Positions 29,847 to 40,665 of a stretch of DNA of 45,429 bases are shown piece after piece. The position numbers and the translations under genes were made by a program. Location: NCBI GenBank assembly GCA_003427395.1, contig BFEA01000020.1, positions 1,733,712 to 1,779,140 of the forward strand, given 5' to 3'. The notes beneath the pieces are model-generated. The model was not told the origin of the DNA. It saw only the letters and a program-made list of their open reading frames with translations, and did not search any database. Source of the DNA: Chara braunii. Lineage: Eukaryota; Streptophyta; Charophyceae; Charales; Characeae. Numbering within the stretch: the first letter of the stretch is position 1; every line of letters begins with the position of its first letter.

Positions 29847-30879
29847 CTTTATGCCTTATGTAAGCTGGGTATAAGGGCATAAATCATAGAAAGATTACAA
29901 ACTATTGTTTGATAAGGTTGACCTTGGGATGGTGAGAGTACTTATCTTTGTGGTTTGGCCTGCGTGTGACTGAGTGAGACTACTACTTAGTCTGAGTTTC
30001 AGTTTGATAGGTAGTTGTTTTAGTTGCTCGCCACGTGTTAGAGTCATAGGAGTTAGTTTCAATTCCTGCATGTCTGAGCTAAGTTTTTTTTACTTAGGTC
30101 AATTTCTGCATTTTCTGGGATCTTCTATTTGTACTTGGTCTTGTATAAATCTTGGTAAGCCACTTTCTTTACGGGAAGCGTTGCCGAAATTTTCTTAATT
30201 TAGAAGAGTTAGATTATATTTTGACAGATGTCAATCCTAGAAATCCACTCTGTATAAAGGAGATTTTATCAGGGTCTACCTTTCTTTTGGCATTTGCTTA
30301 AAGGTAGACTCATGACTAGTTAGATATAATGATCCTTAGTGAAAGCATGATATGGAGGTTACTCTCGATTTGAACTCATAAATTTAGTTTGGGGATTGCC
30401 CTGTCCTGTGTTACAGGTCCTCTTGATCATTCGATTCAGGATCTGGAATAAATTTAGCTTGATCCTACAAGGATCACCTTCTGTTATCACTGATAATAGG
30501 TCAGTTGCCGATTCCTCGATCTATGACTCAACTTCAATTCATCTTCAATGCTCAACCTAAAAGACTTTAGCTCTGGTGATTTTTATTGTTTTATTAAGGT
30601 TTTCACCCGGACTTTTATTGAATGGTCATTTAACGAAGGTACTGAGTATTTAATTATGGTTAGTTGGACAGAGGTTGGGGCTTGCATGACTACAACAAGG
30701 GGTATGAGTGTAGAGACTGGTTGGAGTTGACTCCGTGTAGTGCGTGGACTCTTGTTTGACTCTTTGATGTGATTGCAAGTATGTTCTGTGGTTCAGATTT
30801 TTGGATATGATTGTCTGCGATCACATACATATATATGGCTGTGAGGAGTCTCACTGTGACTGTGAGAAGTGATCGTCAC

Positions 30880-31238
30880 CTGCGTAGCATGACGAACGTG
30901 TTCGCGCCCTTTCACGTTCGCGCGAACGTGTTTGCACGTTCGGGCGAACAGCTCGCGAACATGTTCGGGTGAACATAATTTTTTTCCCGTTAAAAAAAAA
31001 TAATAATAAAAAAAAAAAAAAAATTGGTTTTTGATTTGTAACTCATGATTGACTACGAATTTGAACATGACTCCACGACAAAAGTTGTTTGTATTGTTAT
31101 TTTACATAACATGTATTGTTTTCAGATTTTTCTGGGAACGTTTTTTTTTTTTTTTTTTAATATTTTTTATGTTCGCATTCGGAGGGTTTTTGGCGCTTGT
31201 TCGCGTTCGCCTCCGAACGCGAACACGGTGCTACGTAG
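30880..31238 (+). mobile_element. MITE copy 2 (hAT-like), complete with TSD
   Basis: The 359-bp element is flanked by ATCGTCAC (30872-30879) and ATCGTCGC (31239-31246), an 8-bp target duplication with one difference. Its ends are inverted: CTGCGTAGCA at the left and, read on the other strand, CTACGTAGCA at the right, each followed by CGTGTTCGCG. An 18-bp palindrome CACGTTCGCGCGAACGTG lies at 30913-30930. It has no coding capacity. An 8-bp duplication fits the hAT superfamily. The orthologous empty site is at 10973-10980. Confidence 0.85.
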
Positions 31239-31594
31239 ATCGTCGCATACTTATTCCCCTATATATGTATATAATATATATGTAAATATATATGTGTACC
31301 TATGCAGGGTGGTCGCATGGCCTGAGGGGCCTACGCTTAAAGGTGAAATGGGGGTTGAGATCGAGAAGAGAAAGAAAACTCCGCTTTATTGTTGAATGCT
31401 TCATAAGGATTTCTTAGTCTGACGTTGGTCTTGGTCCTGGATTTCAGGTCCTTGTCCAGGACATCCCGGACCCTAGACTCTGCATGGAAGGAATCTCCCC
31501 CCGTGCAGAGCCTATTTGCCCTGCCTACCGAGACACTCAGCTTAAAGGCCGGAGGTCTCGCGGCGGCTGCACGACTATTCCTTCAGCCGTGCAA

Positions 31595-31622
31595 TATCGT
31601 GAAGGGGCAAGCCTTCACGATA
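31595..31622 (+). other. LTR hairpin, 3' LTR copy
   Basis: TATCGTGAAG and CTTCACGATA pair perfectly around GGGCAAGC. It differs from the 5' LTR hairpin by one complementary pair change. Confidence 0.7.
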
Positions 31623-33038
31623 CTTCGAGTCTGACACGTGAGTGTCATAAGCGGTACTCCGATTCACGAAGGACCACTCGATTATGGGCACTACATAGTA
31701 CGCCATCATTGTGACTGCTTGCAGATGATTGCATTGCTAGTCGATATGAGTAGGCCTTGCGCCCGTGCAGTTTTATACTAAGTCTCTCACGCGACGCCCA
31801 TCCGATTTCCGCTTCGGAGAGTTATGGGATGGCTACCTAGGGACTAGGAGAATTATCCCGTCGTTTGTTTGTGTCGTTTCGTGTATGTGTATGTGTGTGT
31901 GTATATGTGTGTGTATGTGTGTGTGTGTTTTTAATTTTTTCATTCTTCAGAGTGGTGTATGCGTGGTGCGTGGGATGCGTTCTAGTCGACTGGCGACGAG
32001 CCGCGCTTGGGACCTCAGCCCCCCCCAGATGTCGGTTCGCGTACGGGTCCGATAGAGGCGTATTACCGTGCGTACCCCCTATGCTGCATCGAATGAGAAA
32101 CACCCTCGACTGGTCCACCTCTACGATTGCAGCTGATTAGCTTTCGTACTGTGGACTTGTAGCTCGGCGGGGATACGCCCCCCGAAGGGAGGTGATAACT
32201 CTCGTAAAGTGGAGGTAAGTCGTGCCTCGCATAGGCCCTATCCTGTCGTAGGGGCTCGCGAGAGGTATGGCTGGCGCACTCGGCCGGAGCGGCTTGCGGA
32301 AGCTCCATTGTGTATTTTCATGGAAGGTGTAGACCAACTCCTGCGTGACGCGGCCAAGAGGGTCCCGCGTTGCGTTGTGCGGTGCCAGACCACTGCGCTC
32401 GACAGCGCAACTCACACACATCTAGCGCACAAGTGCCACAACACTTCCACACTCTCATGCGAAGTGAGCATCTGTCCAAATGGGAAGCTGGCCAGTCCTT
32501 TATAGTGTTGGACTGACCCGGCGTGCCCTGCATTCAGCCTCAAGTGTCTGGGACTCCTGCCCAGTACCCGTTGTTGCAAAGTGTATGTCCTAGTATGATC
32601 TGGTGCTACTTTGGGCCATCGGGCCTCTCTCTTGGACTCCTGGTCTGAATCAGGACTGACTCGTGGGATTATGACTGGACTGGGACTGTGGCCTCTGACT
32701 TATTGCCGAACAGACATGACTTTCCATCGACGAGACATGACCCTAACTCAGTCTTGAAAACTATGTCCAATACCTGCTCGTGCAGGACCTGTTTGTGACT
32801 ATTCAAAATGACTTTTCACTTCATTGTGGATGCGACATTTGCCTCAGGAACTTTGTCTATGGGGTTGCTGCTCGTGGATTTAAGCTCTGGCCGACAGGGC
32901 CCCTCGCTGTTGGCATACATCTGGGATCTAATTCGTAAAGACCCTTTTAAAAGCTAGTTATTACTTCTCCTCCTCCTAACATAGAGTCAGCTCCGCACTG
33001 TTGAATACCGCTTACTAAAAGAAAAGAAAAAAAGAAAG

Positions 33039-33042
<4 letters not shown>

Positions 33043-33108
<66 letters not shown>
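33043..33108. repeat. (GA)n microsatellite
   Basis: About 33 GA units after an A-rich stretch. Confidence 0.95.
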
Positions 33109-33111
<3 letters not shown>

Positions 33112-33480
33112 CTTGCCGCACGGCACACGAAATGGGGGGGGGGGAACTCACAAAACGAAAAAAAAAAAAAAGCGAGTGCATCTGCTCAGGAAAGGTCGCA
33201 AAATACATACATTTTTTTCCGAGCAAATTGACGAGCCCTTTTATTTTCTACAACAAGATACACTCATTTTGTTTTTTGTTTTCATGGGGGGTAGCCCCCC
33301 CTCGCGCGCCATAAAGATAGAAAGAGAGAGAGAGAGAGAGGCGCGTTACTTTTGTTCTCGTTTCTTGTCAGTGTAGTTTCGTTTGGGCGTCATCGATGTA
33401 TGAGCCAGTGACTTCCTCTACATTCGCTCGTGTAAGCTTTTGCCCTGTTGATCACCGCTTACGAGTCAGCGAGCGAGCTA

Positions 33481-33484
<4 letters not shown>

Positions 33485-33550
<66 letters not shown>
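33485..33550. repeat. (CA)n microsatellite
   Basis: About 33 uninterrupted CA units. Confidence 0.97.
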
Positions 33551-33554
<4 letters not shown>

Positions 33555-33736
33555 CCACCATGCAGATAGGAAATCTCGCTTTCCACCAATGAGGTTCATC
33601 TTTTTTTCTGCTCTGGTTTCTTGCAAAAAACAAAAATTGTAGTCACTTTCATGTATATGATTGCAATTACGGCCACATGCGGTCACTAATGTAAACAAGT
33701 ATCTATATGTGTACGATATATATATATATATACACA

Positions 33737-34490
33737 GGGTTACCTGACCGAACGTTCGGGGAACCCTGGGCTGGCCCCCGAACGTTCGGGCGTTCGGGGT
33801 CCCGTTCAGGGGCCGAACAGCTCCAGGTTCGGCCCCCGCCAAAAAATGTTTCGGGACTTTAAAATAAGTTTTTTTTCTGAATGTTTTTTTGTGAGTTCTC
33901 TATGATGTAACCTACACGCCTATAAATTTTGAAGCCATTCTTCTCAGCCAAAAAAACATTTAAAATCGTCAAAGATGGGGGTGTCAAAGCGTGCTCGCCC
34001 ACTCACTATTTTGTTTTTTTTTCACTTTTAACTTTTTTTTTTCACTTTATTTCGGGGCCTAAAAACATTTATTATTTTTTGAAAAATTTTAGTGGGTTAT
34101 TGATTATGTAAACTACATATCTGTAAATTCAGGGCATTTTTCAATTCCAAAAAATAATTAAAAATCACCAAAGATGGTGGTGTCGAAAAGGTGCTGGCAC
34201 ACTCACTCATTTTAATTCTCTTTTTATTTTTTCTTATTTTTATCATAGTGTTTGTTTTCTGTATTTAATTCTTAATTCAAATTTGGTAAAGAATTTGGAT
34301 GTAATGCCCAGGCAAATGTTGTTTAGTTTATTTTTATCCATAACATAGTTTTGTTTCGGAATTTTTGAAAACCTTTGTTTTTTTTTGTTTTTTGTTTTTT
34401 TGGTCCGCGTTCGGAGCGAACGGCCGAACGCCTTCCGAAGGGGTCCCGTACGTTCGGGCGTTCGGGTTCCGTCCCGAACGCCGGCAACCC
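33737..34490. mobile_element. (TA)n-flanked TIR element T1, 754 bp
   Basis: The left end GGGTTACC and the right end GGCAACCC are inverted, and both continue into GC-rich CGTTCGGG/GGAACCC words for about 30 bp. (TA)n tracts lie on both sides, which fits insertion at TA or TWA targets (Tc1/mariner or PIF/Harbinger type). The AT-rich interior contains two diverged units of about 200 bp (about 33848-34020 and 34050-34215), both ending near CACTCAC. There is no transposase. Confidence 0.75.
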
Positions 34491-34506
34491 TATATATATA
34501 TATATA

Positions 34507-34710
34507 GGGTCACCAGCCCGTACGTACGGAGGTCCCCGGGCAGACCTCCGTATGTACGGGCGTTCGAGGTCCCGTATGGGATCCGAACTCGACGACATTC
34601 GTCCCCCGCATAAAATATTTCGGGGCCTAAAAATAATTTGTTTTTCTGATTTTTGTCTTACGAGTTCTCTGTGACGTGAGGTCCCAGGGCCTAAAAATAA
34701 TATTGGGTGT
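34507..34710. mobile_element. TIR element T2, left part only
   Basis: It starts GGGTCACCAGCCCGTACGTACGG right after a (TA)8 tract shared with T1. It follows the same plan as the left 190 bp of T1, including a GGGGCCTAAAAAT word and a CGAGTTCTCTGTGACGT stretch matching T1's GAGTTCTCTATGATGT. It is cut off where the direct repeat of the RT element begins. Confidence 0.65.
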
Positions 34711-35031
34711 TGTTGGGGTGCCCACTGAACGATCTAGGTGCCGCATGCCGCGGTACGATCTCTGAAGCAGGCAGAGGGTTTTTTTGGAACCTGGGACTGG
34801 GTGATCAAGGTCGAGCCATTGCAAAGGCACGACACTCGAAGAGGGTTCTTGAGTAGACAAGAAAGGTATTTAACCATAGGGCAGTAAGTGAGTGGTTACC
34901 TCAATCTGAGTGGCGTATTGAGTGGAAGGGTTGCGTTTCGACGAGGAGGAGATGTTGTACGCCATGATCGTAATGCTTAAGGCATCTTCTTCTTTGTTTA
35001 TCCATGTGTGTGTAATCATCTCTCTCATGGA
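34711..35031 (+). repeat. Left direct repeat R1 of the RT element
   Basis: It matches 40666-40947 from TGTTSGGGTGCCCACT to CTCTCRTGGA. Differences include a 40-bp stretch (near 34840-34880) absent from the right copy. Confidence 0.88.
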
Positions 35032-35840
35032 CCACAACCTCAGTTGCGACTGTCGTGGCTTGGAAACACGACTGAGGTGCCGCTTCTACTACATAGAATC
35101 GTGCGTATGCGTATGTATGTTATTTAATTCTCAGTATGTAATTTTCAATATGTATTTTTCATATGTGTTTTGCAATACATAATTTTCAATGTGTATTTCA
35201 AGCATTTCATAAGCTTATGTGTTAATGCATTTACGAAATCAGTATTTTACATTCATCCTCTTTCGTTGTTCGTGGTTAAGCTCTTACGTGGGTTTATGCC
35301 ATGATAATTCCTAACAACTATAACATATCGATAGGGCTTGATTTGATATATATGCGATAAGGGTGTGTTTATTTTCTCCATAAGAGTGGTTGGCGCGGTG
35401 TCCCGTCGAGCTGCTTCGGTGATTTCGCGACGACTCCGATCGAAGTGTGTCGGGTTGTGCTTCATCACTTGGAAGATTGACGATTATGGGTGGCCGGTGC
35501 AGCAGGGGAGTAGTCTCATCCAAACTGTGAAGCCACGAATTTCGCTGTCAGAGCGGGTGTCGGGAAATGCGGGTTGCTTAGTCTGAACACAAGTGGTCGT
35601 GAAAGCACGATGGCGCAAATTGTGTAGGGTGCTCTTGCCCTCTGGTGAACTCGTGGCATGGTTGTTAAGGTTATTGCTACAGGCAGTAATGCTCGAGGCG
35701 AGGGATTAGACGAATTATTTTGAATTCGCTGCCGGAGTGGGAGTTGGGTCTGCGTTGCATTACTTGGTGCCTACGCTAGAGGTCGAGGGAGTAAGACGGG
35801 TAACAAAAGAGGGAGGTGGTCCAATTGTGGACGATATTGG
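35032..35840 (+). other. Leader region of the RT element
   Basis: No coding region is recognised between R1 and ORF1. The first part (35100-35270) is AT-rich, with repeated ATTTTCA and TATGTAT-like words. Confidence 0.45.
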
Positions 35841-37239
35841 ATGGAGGGAAGCAATGTGGGGGGATATAACCCCAATCAGCAGCCGCCACAAGCCGCCCAG
35901 TATCAGAGTGGAAATGGTACGACATCAGCAAGCCTGATACCGCTGGGTGCCACCGCACAGTCGCAGTACACGTACGGGGGATGTCATGCCCCTCTGACGA
36001 CTGCTGTTATGCATCCGCTTGGTGGGCCGATGCTGGTACAATATCCAATACTACATCAGGGACAATGGGGAGCGCAACAATGGCAGTCTGTTAATCAATG
36101 ACCTGTTAATGGTCAGTGGGTTCTTCCGCCGCCTATGCCAGGGATGACGACGCCCGTACCAGTCGCTGCGCCTGTTCAATTCCAAGCACCACAACACAAC
36201 GGCCATGGTGGGAGCTCATCCATAACCAATGGTGCAGGCAAAGGACCAGCCGCGAACAATTTCTTGGGACCAGGAAATCAGTCATATTTTACGAAAGAGT
36301 ACATAGAGATTCTTGAAGGAATCAAGATGGACAAAGTGCTCGATCAAGCAAAAAGAAGATGGGAGTCCCGCACAAGAGCAGTGTGAAGATCGTCGAGCTT
36401 TCAGATGAAGGGAGTCGATTGGAGGCACGCTCGAATGAGAAAAGTGACGACATAAAGGCATGGGCGACCACCACTCTCGGCAACTCATTAGGACTAATCA
36501 ATGAGAAACTCGAGGAGGTAGATAAGAAGTCGAAGATGTCTGCAGCAGAACGAGAAGAGTTCAAACTACTTAGGCTTGAGAAGCAAAAGGCAGAAAAAGA
36601 GAGTAGGGAGTCGAGCACCGAGAAAAGGAAGCGAATGGCTGCACGAACTCCTGTGGAGAACTCCCCGTCTGCAACGCGGGTTAAAACCGGATCGCGCGGG
36701 AGCATGAAGACAAGGCCAAAACGCATTGAGATTTCTGACGATGATGGGACTGCAAGAGTGAAACAGAACTTGGAAACGAGAATGGAAAGCAAGAGTGAGC
36801 TATCGGACATCAAGCAGATGTTAGCGGCCCTACTCCATGGCATCGATGACCCGAAAGGGAAGAGTAAGGGAAGTGTAGGGTCATAGGACTTGAGTCCTCA
36901 ACGCAAGTTGCCACGGACGAAGGCGAGCATGCTGACCTTGTCCGAAACGCAACTAATGAAGAGGAGTATGAAGAGGCATATGATGGTGGTATTGCTGCCT
37001 ATATGAAGCTAAGACTGGAGTACTACAACTCACTGCACTGCACAAGGGTACAAGAACTCTGTAAGGAGAAGGATGTGTAGTACTTCAAAAAGGAAATGGG
37101 TGCTTGGGAGTTAGCCCGAATCGATCTGCAAGAATATACTGACGCCCTCAGTGAAGTAAAGAACGGAGAACTGTCTCGGAAGAATGTGACCCGTGGTGAA
37201 TCCGCGGAGACTGGAACAGATCCAGTGAAGGCAAACTAA
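35841..37239 (+). pseudogene. ORF1 of the RT element (Gln/Pro-rich, coiled coil), broken
   Basis: ATG 35841 opens MEGSNVGGYNPNQQPPQAA in frame 3. A TGA at 36099 is followed in the same frame by Pro/Gly/Asn-rich sequence up to YFTKEYIEILEGIKMDKVL. The frame changes near 36350 into frame 2, which is Lys/Glu-rich with a probable coiled coil (MSAAEREEFKLLRLEKQKAE) and basic KRKRMAAR and TRPKRIEISDDD. It changes again near 36886 into frame 1, with YMKLRLEYYNSLHCTRVQEL and a TAG at 37078, ending at TAA 37237-37239. The composition suits a nucleic-acid-binding, self-associating ORF1/Gag-like protein. No zinc knuckle or RRM is recognisable, and the start is the first good ATG. Confidence 0.55.
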
Positions 37240-37691
37240 GTAGGGGAAGCCTACGCTCACTCAGAAGAGCGGCTCCACGCATTATAGCTCTGAAATAGGT
37301 GGTTGATGTAATGCTATGAACTTTATTGGATTAAATCCATGTTGTCATTATTTCTATTAGCATGTTTAAGAGGGGATAACAGTTGGGTTCTGGTTGGGGT
37401 TATCCCAGGATGATTGGGAATAGTTGCTCAAAGGGAAAGGTTGTGTGTATGTGCTAATGTCATTGAACCACAAGCTCGTGTACGTGGGGAAAATAGTAAG
37501 AACGCTGAGGGAAAGATGGGCAGAGCATTATCGTTCCGTTTGTGGAACCAACAAGCAAAAGGTTCATTAATGGTTAAGGAAGGTCGGGGCCGCTTTCTAC
37601 GTTCCGATTCCCATTTGGTTTGGTGGAGATTACGCCATCGAGTGTTTTGAACATACCACTATTAAAAGTTTAAAACTCTTTTGTTTGTCTA
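37240..37691 (+). other. Spacer between ORF1 and ORF2 of the RT element
   Basis: A 78-codon open frame (37414-37650) is present but unrecognised. It could belong to the N-terminus of ORF2 or be chance. Confidence 0.35.
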
Positions 37692-40095
37692 TTGAACTCG
37701 CGTGGAAAAATGGATCATGGCAGAAAAAGAAGAACTTGTGGCAAGCATAAAACACACATACTCACACCATTCCAAAGCACAGAACCTCTATTGTTTCCAT
37801 GCCAAGATGCTAACCTATGTAATGAACTTGATCTTCTGAGAGTGCTCAAAACCCTTTCTAAAGACAAAAAAATGAGAATGATTGCAATAAATAACAATGC
37901 TGGGGGCCGATGGCAGAAGGTTTGGCGTTTGTCTGCTTTGTTGTATGGACATTCAAAAATTAAGATAAATGATGAGAATGCACTACTGAAGGATGCTAAG
38001 AACCGGATCGAAGGAGGTGGTATGTGGACCATCACCGAACTGGTTCGAACCCGTACTAAACTGAAATGAGAAAAGTCGAGTTAATTTCGCTCTTGAGAGC
38101 CCCGTGGAAACGGGAGGATATGTTTAAAAAGAATTTGGCTGAACTCCTTGAACTGAACGGTGTAGTCAAAACTATTAACCAACACCGAGGTAGGCAGATT
38201 ATTTATGGGTTGCTAACCAACACCTGTAAGAAATGTTTTGGTATTAATCCCCGTGCTTCTGTAACATTAAAATTCATTTTTGTACATCTATTGATAAAAG
38301 GAAGGTTGAAGACTTTGTGAAGGACTGGATTGGTGGTCAAATCCAACCAACATCATTAGCTGACCTGTACGCAAAAAGAACTCGAGCAGTTTGGCTTAAA
38401 GCTACGTTTGTCGGAGGCATCTTGCATAATCAAAAATATTTCGCACGCTGCAGAAAATTTGATTGTGTGCGTGAATATTTCGATTTGCCTAAGATTGATG
38501 GGTACATCGCGGTTAAGCTTAGTGATGTTGATGGGATAAAACCGTTTCTCCACAATGCAAAAAATGTGTCGTTTCCAGGTTCTGTTGTAACCAGGGAGAC
38601 ACTGAATCGAGCTTGTAATGAAGCACTTGATGGCTGCGAAAAATAGGGATTGTAAAATATCAACTAAGGATTGATTTTGGTTCAGTTGGAAGAAAGGATA
38701 ATGGCATGCCAGCTGGCTGTGTCCTTAGTGAGTATGTTTTTGGTGTTAAACAGGCTTTGGAGGGTCTCGTTCTTGCCCCCTGGACCACAACCCAAGTGAA
38801 ACTTGGATTGAGTGTCCAAAGCGGTATGAGCAAGGCCTTCAAAAAATGTTTTTGGGTAATAGTAATTATGAAAGAATGACTGGAAGTAAAAATGATATGT
38901 TGCCTACAATGAAAGTAGGCTATGAGAAGGCTGGTCTTTCTAACATTGCTAAATGGGACAGATGTGGAGAATTACAGTTTGCCTATGTCATGGCAAAAGA
39001 AAAGGACAAAGAAAACTGGAGACCGATTGTCCCGTCATATCAAAGTTCTTTTCGTACTGCATCTATCATTCTTTCTTTGGCTCTAAACGTGTTAATTAAG
39101 AAGGCAAAAGTTCCTCATTTGAACCTTTTAAGCCTAAGTGATCTACAACAAAAAATTGAGAAAGTTAACAAAAGAGGGGTGGCATCTACCCTTGGTGTTG
39201 TTGCACGGACATACGACATCAAGGAAATGTTCACTCAACTCCCACATTTGGAAATCTCACAAGTTGTGGAATGGTTGGTTTAGTTGTTATCAAAACAAGG
39301 TATCAGATGGATCCGCTTGAATGTTAGGAAGAGACAGCCACCTTTGGAAAGTCCCATGGCGAGGCTGGATGGAAATTCATCCGCCTAAGCAAATTAATCC
39401 AATTAACACAATATCAACTTCATAACACAGTCTTTTTAGTGGCAGATGCGGTCCTTCGTCAGAAGAAGGGCATCCCAATGGGTGGGAGGGCAAGCCCTCT
39501 GCTTGCATGGGTCATCTCTATGCTATCAGAATTCAAGGTTTTGCGGTTACTTGGTTCTGATGCGAGGTTGGTAACTGGGAAAAAATATATTGATGACCTA
39601 TTGATCTTTTCGTTTTTTCGAAAAGATGACCCCCAAGGCTTTGAGGAAGCCGAAGGACGTCTGGATCGTGCCACGCAATGCTATCCAGAGGGACTTGTAC
39701 TTGAGCAAATTGATTCTGGGTTCGGGATTTTGGATTTCCTGGAGACGAGAATGATCGTTTCTGAGGGTTCTGCGTTCGTGCTCATAGCTCACAAGTTCAA
39801 GAATGCGGGGACAGTCTGGTCCCCTTGTTCGCTACGATTTCGGACCTACAAAGATTTTTCATCGTATGGGCAAAAAAAGGCGAAATTTGTTGTTGTTGCT
39901 AATACCATCCTCCGGATCACACAAAATTGTAATGATCTGGGTATGGTTTGCTTGGGGGTACTCACCCTAGCCTTGGAATTAAAAAAAATTGACTACCCCA
40001 AAAAAGTAGTTGTCTTGGGCCTCAGATGGATGAAACCGCGATACAACATACCCTTTTGGGACCGGATGATTGAGCTCGTCACAAACACAATTTAA
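37692..40095 (+). pseudogene. ORF2 of the RT element: reverse transcriptase, no endonuclease seen
   Basis: The N-terminal extension (37692-38650, frames 3, 2 and 1 in turn) reads NNAGGRWQKVWRLSALLYG, LLTNTCKKCFG and LHNQKYFARCRKFDCVREYF; I do not recognise a domain in it. RT begins with GMPAGCVLSEYVFG-type sequence (about 38700) and ENWRPIVPSYQSSFRTASI (frame 2, about 39019). It continues with the palm motif TYDIKEMFTQLPHLEI, then after a stop at 39281 GIPMGGRASPLLAWV and KKYIDDLLIF (YIDD at 39586-39597) in frame 1. The thumb-like end is LRWMKPRYNIPFWDRMIEL. No GIY-YIG, APE, RLE, RNase H or integrase motif is visible. DIKxMFTxLP resembles the DVxSLYTNIP motif of Penelope-like RTs. Confidence 0.75.
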
Positions 40096-40665
40096 CATCA
40101 AGCCGCCAATCGACTGTAAACCTTCGGACAACTGAGTAAGACAAATCTGTTGAGTCACGAAGAGGCAGCACTCGGCATCGGCATCAACCGCCAAAGCAAC
40201 CGGCCGCAGATCTCCTTGATATTGACTGCAGAGTAGGACATTCTGTTGATGAGGGAAAGACTCTACATCCGCTGAGTCACAAAGGGAAGCATGTGGCAGA
40301 TGGCATACGCTGTCATGTGGTACTTCGGCGAATCGTAAAATGGTAAAACGTGTGAGCTCTGCGATATTACAACTTCAACAGACGAAATTATTTATTTATT
40401 TTGTTTTTGTTTTTGTTTTTATTTATGCCCACTCAGCGATCTAGGCGCCGCATGCCGCGGTGCGGTCTCTGAAGTAGGCCAAGTTTTTTTGTCCAGGACC
40501 GGATGGTCGGGGTCGAGGCAATAAGCCCGAGATCTCCTTGATATTGACTGCAGAGTAAGACAATTTAGACTCTACATCTGCTGAGTCACAAAGGGGAGCA
40601 TCTAGTAGGGTAAGGCCTACGCTGCCCTGTGGTACTTCGGTGAATCGTAAAATGGTGAACCGTGC
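40096..40665 (+). repeat. Tandemly duplicated 3' terminal unit (D1-R3-D2)
   Basis: Block D occurs twice (40196-40352 and about 40526-40665), sharing AGATCTCCTTGATATTGAC, CTGAGTCACAAAGGG and TGGTACTTCGG. Each D is followed by an R block: the truncated R3 (40425-40525) and the full R2 (40666-40947). The element therefore ends in D-R-D-R. R also stands alone at the left end. Confidence 0.8.

Larger units (their letters stand above)
24746..30200. other. 5.45-kb segment interrupting (or internal to) the 3' LTR
   Basis: This segment lies between the two halves of the 3' LTR and has no counterpart in the 5' LTR. I recognise no gene in it. It starts with nested inverted repeats (24766-24774 with 24810-24818) and contains a (GA)n tract, a TIR element with an assembly gap (26200-27222), an unrecognised region with short open frames (27230-28900) and a dispersed motif array (29141-29846). 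Region 25220-25600 looks like two diverged tandem units of about 180 bp sharing GCTGCGCGGAG. It may be a nested insertion, or original LTR sequence lost from the 5' copy. Confidence 0.55.
8964..32404 (+). mobile_element. Element B: giant Ty3/Gypsy retrotransposon with a second Gag-like ORF after pol
   Basis: Two related long repeats bound an 11.67-kb internal region (12084-23750). Both repeats start TGTCGGTGCG and end GCGCTCGACA, giving a perfect TGTCG...CGACA terminal inverted repeat typical of LTRs. A tRNA-Asp primer-binding site follows the 5' LTR by two bases. The internal region holds gag, pro-RT-RH-IN and then an extra ORF with a second zinc knuckle. The 3' LTR is split by a 5.45-kb segment. 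No 5-bp target duplication is apparent (AGCGT on the left, GCGCA on the right), and I found no clear polypurine tract next to 23751. LTR divergence is roughly 4-6% by eye over 9250-9974 against 24030-24745, mostly transitions. Many stops and frame changes make it inactive. Confidence 0.85.
30201..32404 (+). repeat. 3' LTR of element B, distal part (with inserted MITE)
   Basis: It matches 10301-12083 from TTAGATTATATTTTGACAG through the terminal CGACA at 32404, with the 359-bp MITE as an extra. A further indel of about 29 bp lies near 31400. The match ends exactly where the 5' LTR ends before its PBS. Confidence 0.9.
32405..33736. other. Non-coding stretch with microsatellites
   Basis: 32405-33030 holds nothing I can recognise. 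A (GA)n tract covers about 33043-33108, a G run 33133-33143, a short GA tract about 33315-33340 and a (CA)n tract 33485-33550. A (TA)n tract at 33716-33732 precedes the next TIR element. Confidence 0.7.

Noticed and set aside
33459-33842. Minus-strand ORF with Cys-Val repeats
   Set aside because: It is produced by the (CA)n microsatellite and flanking TIR palindromes.
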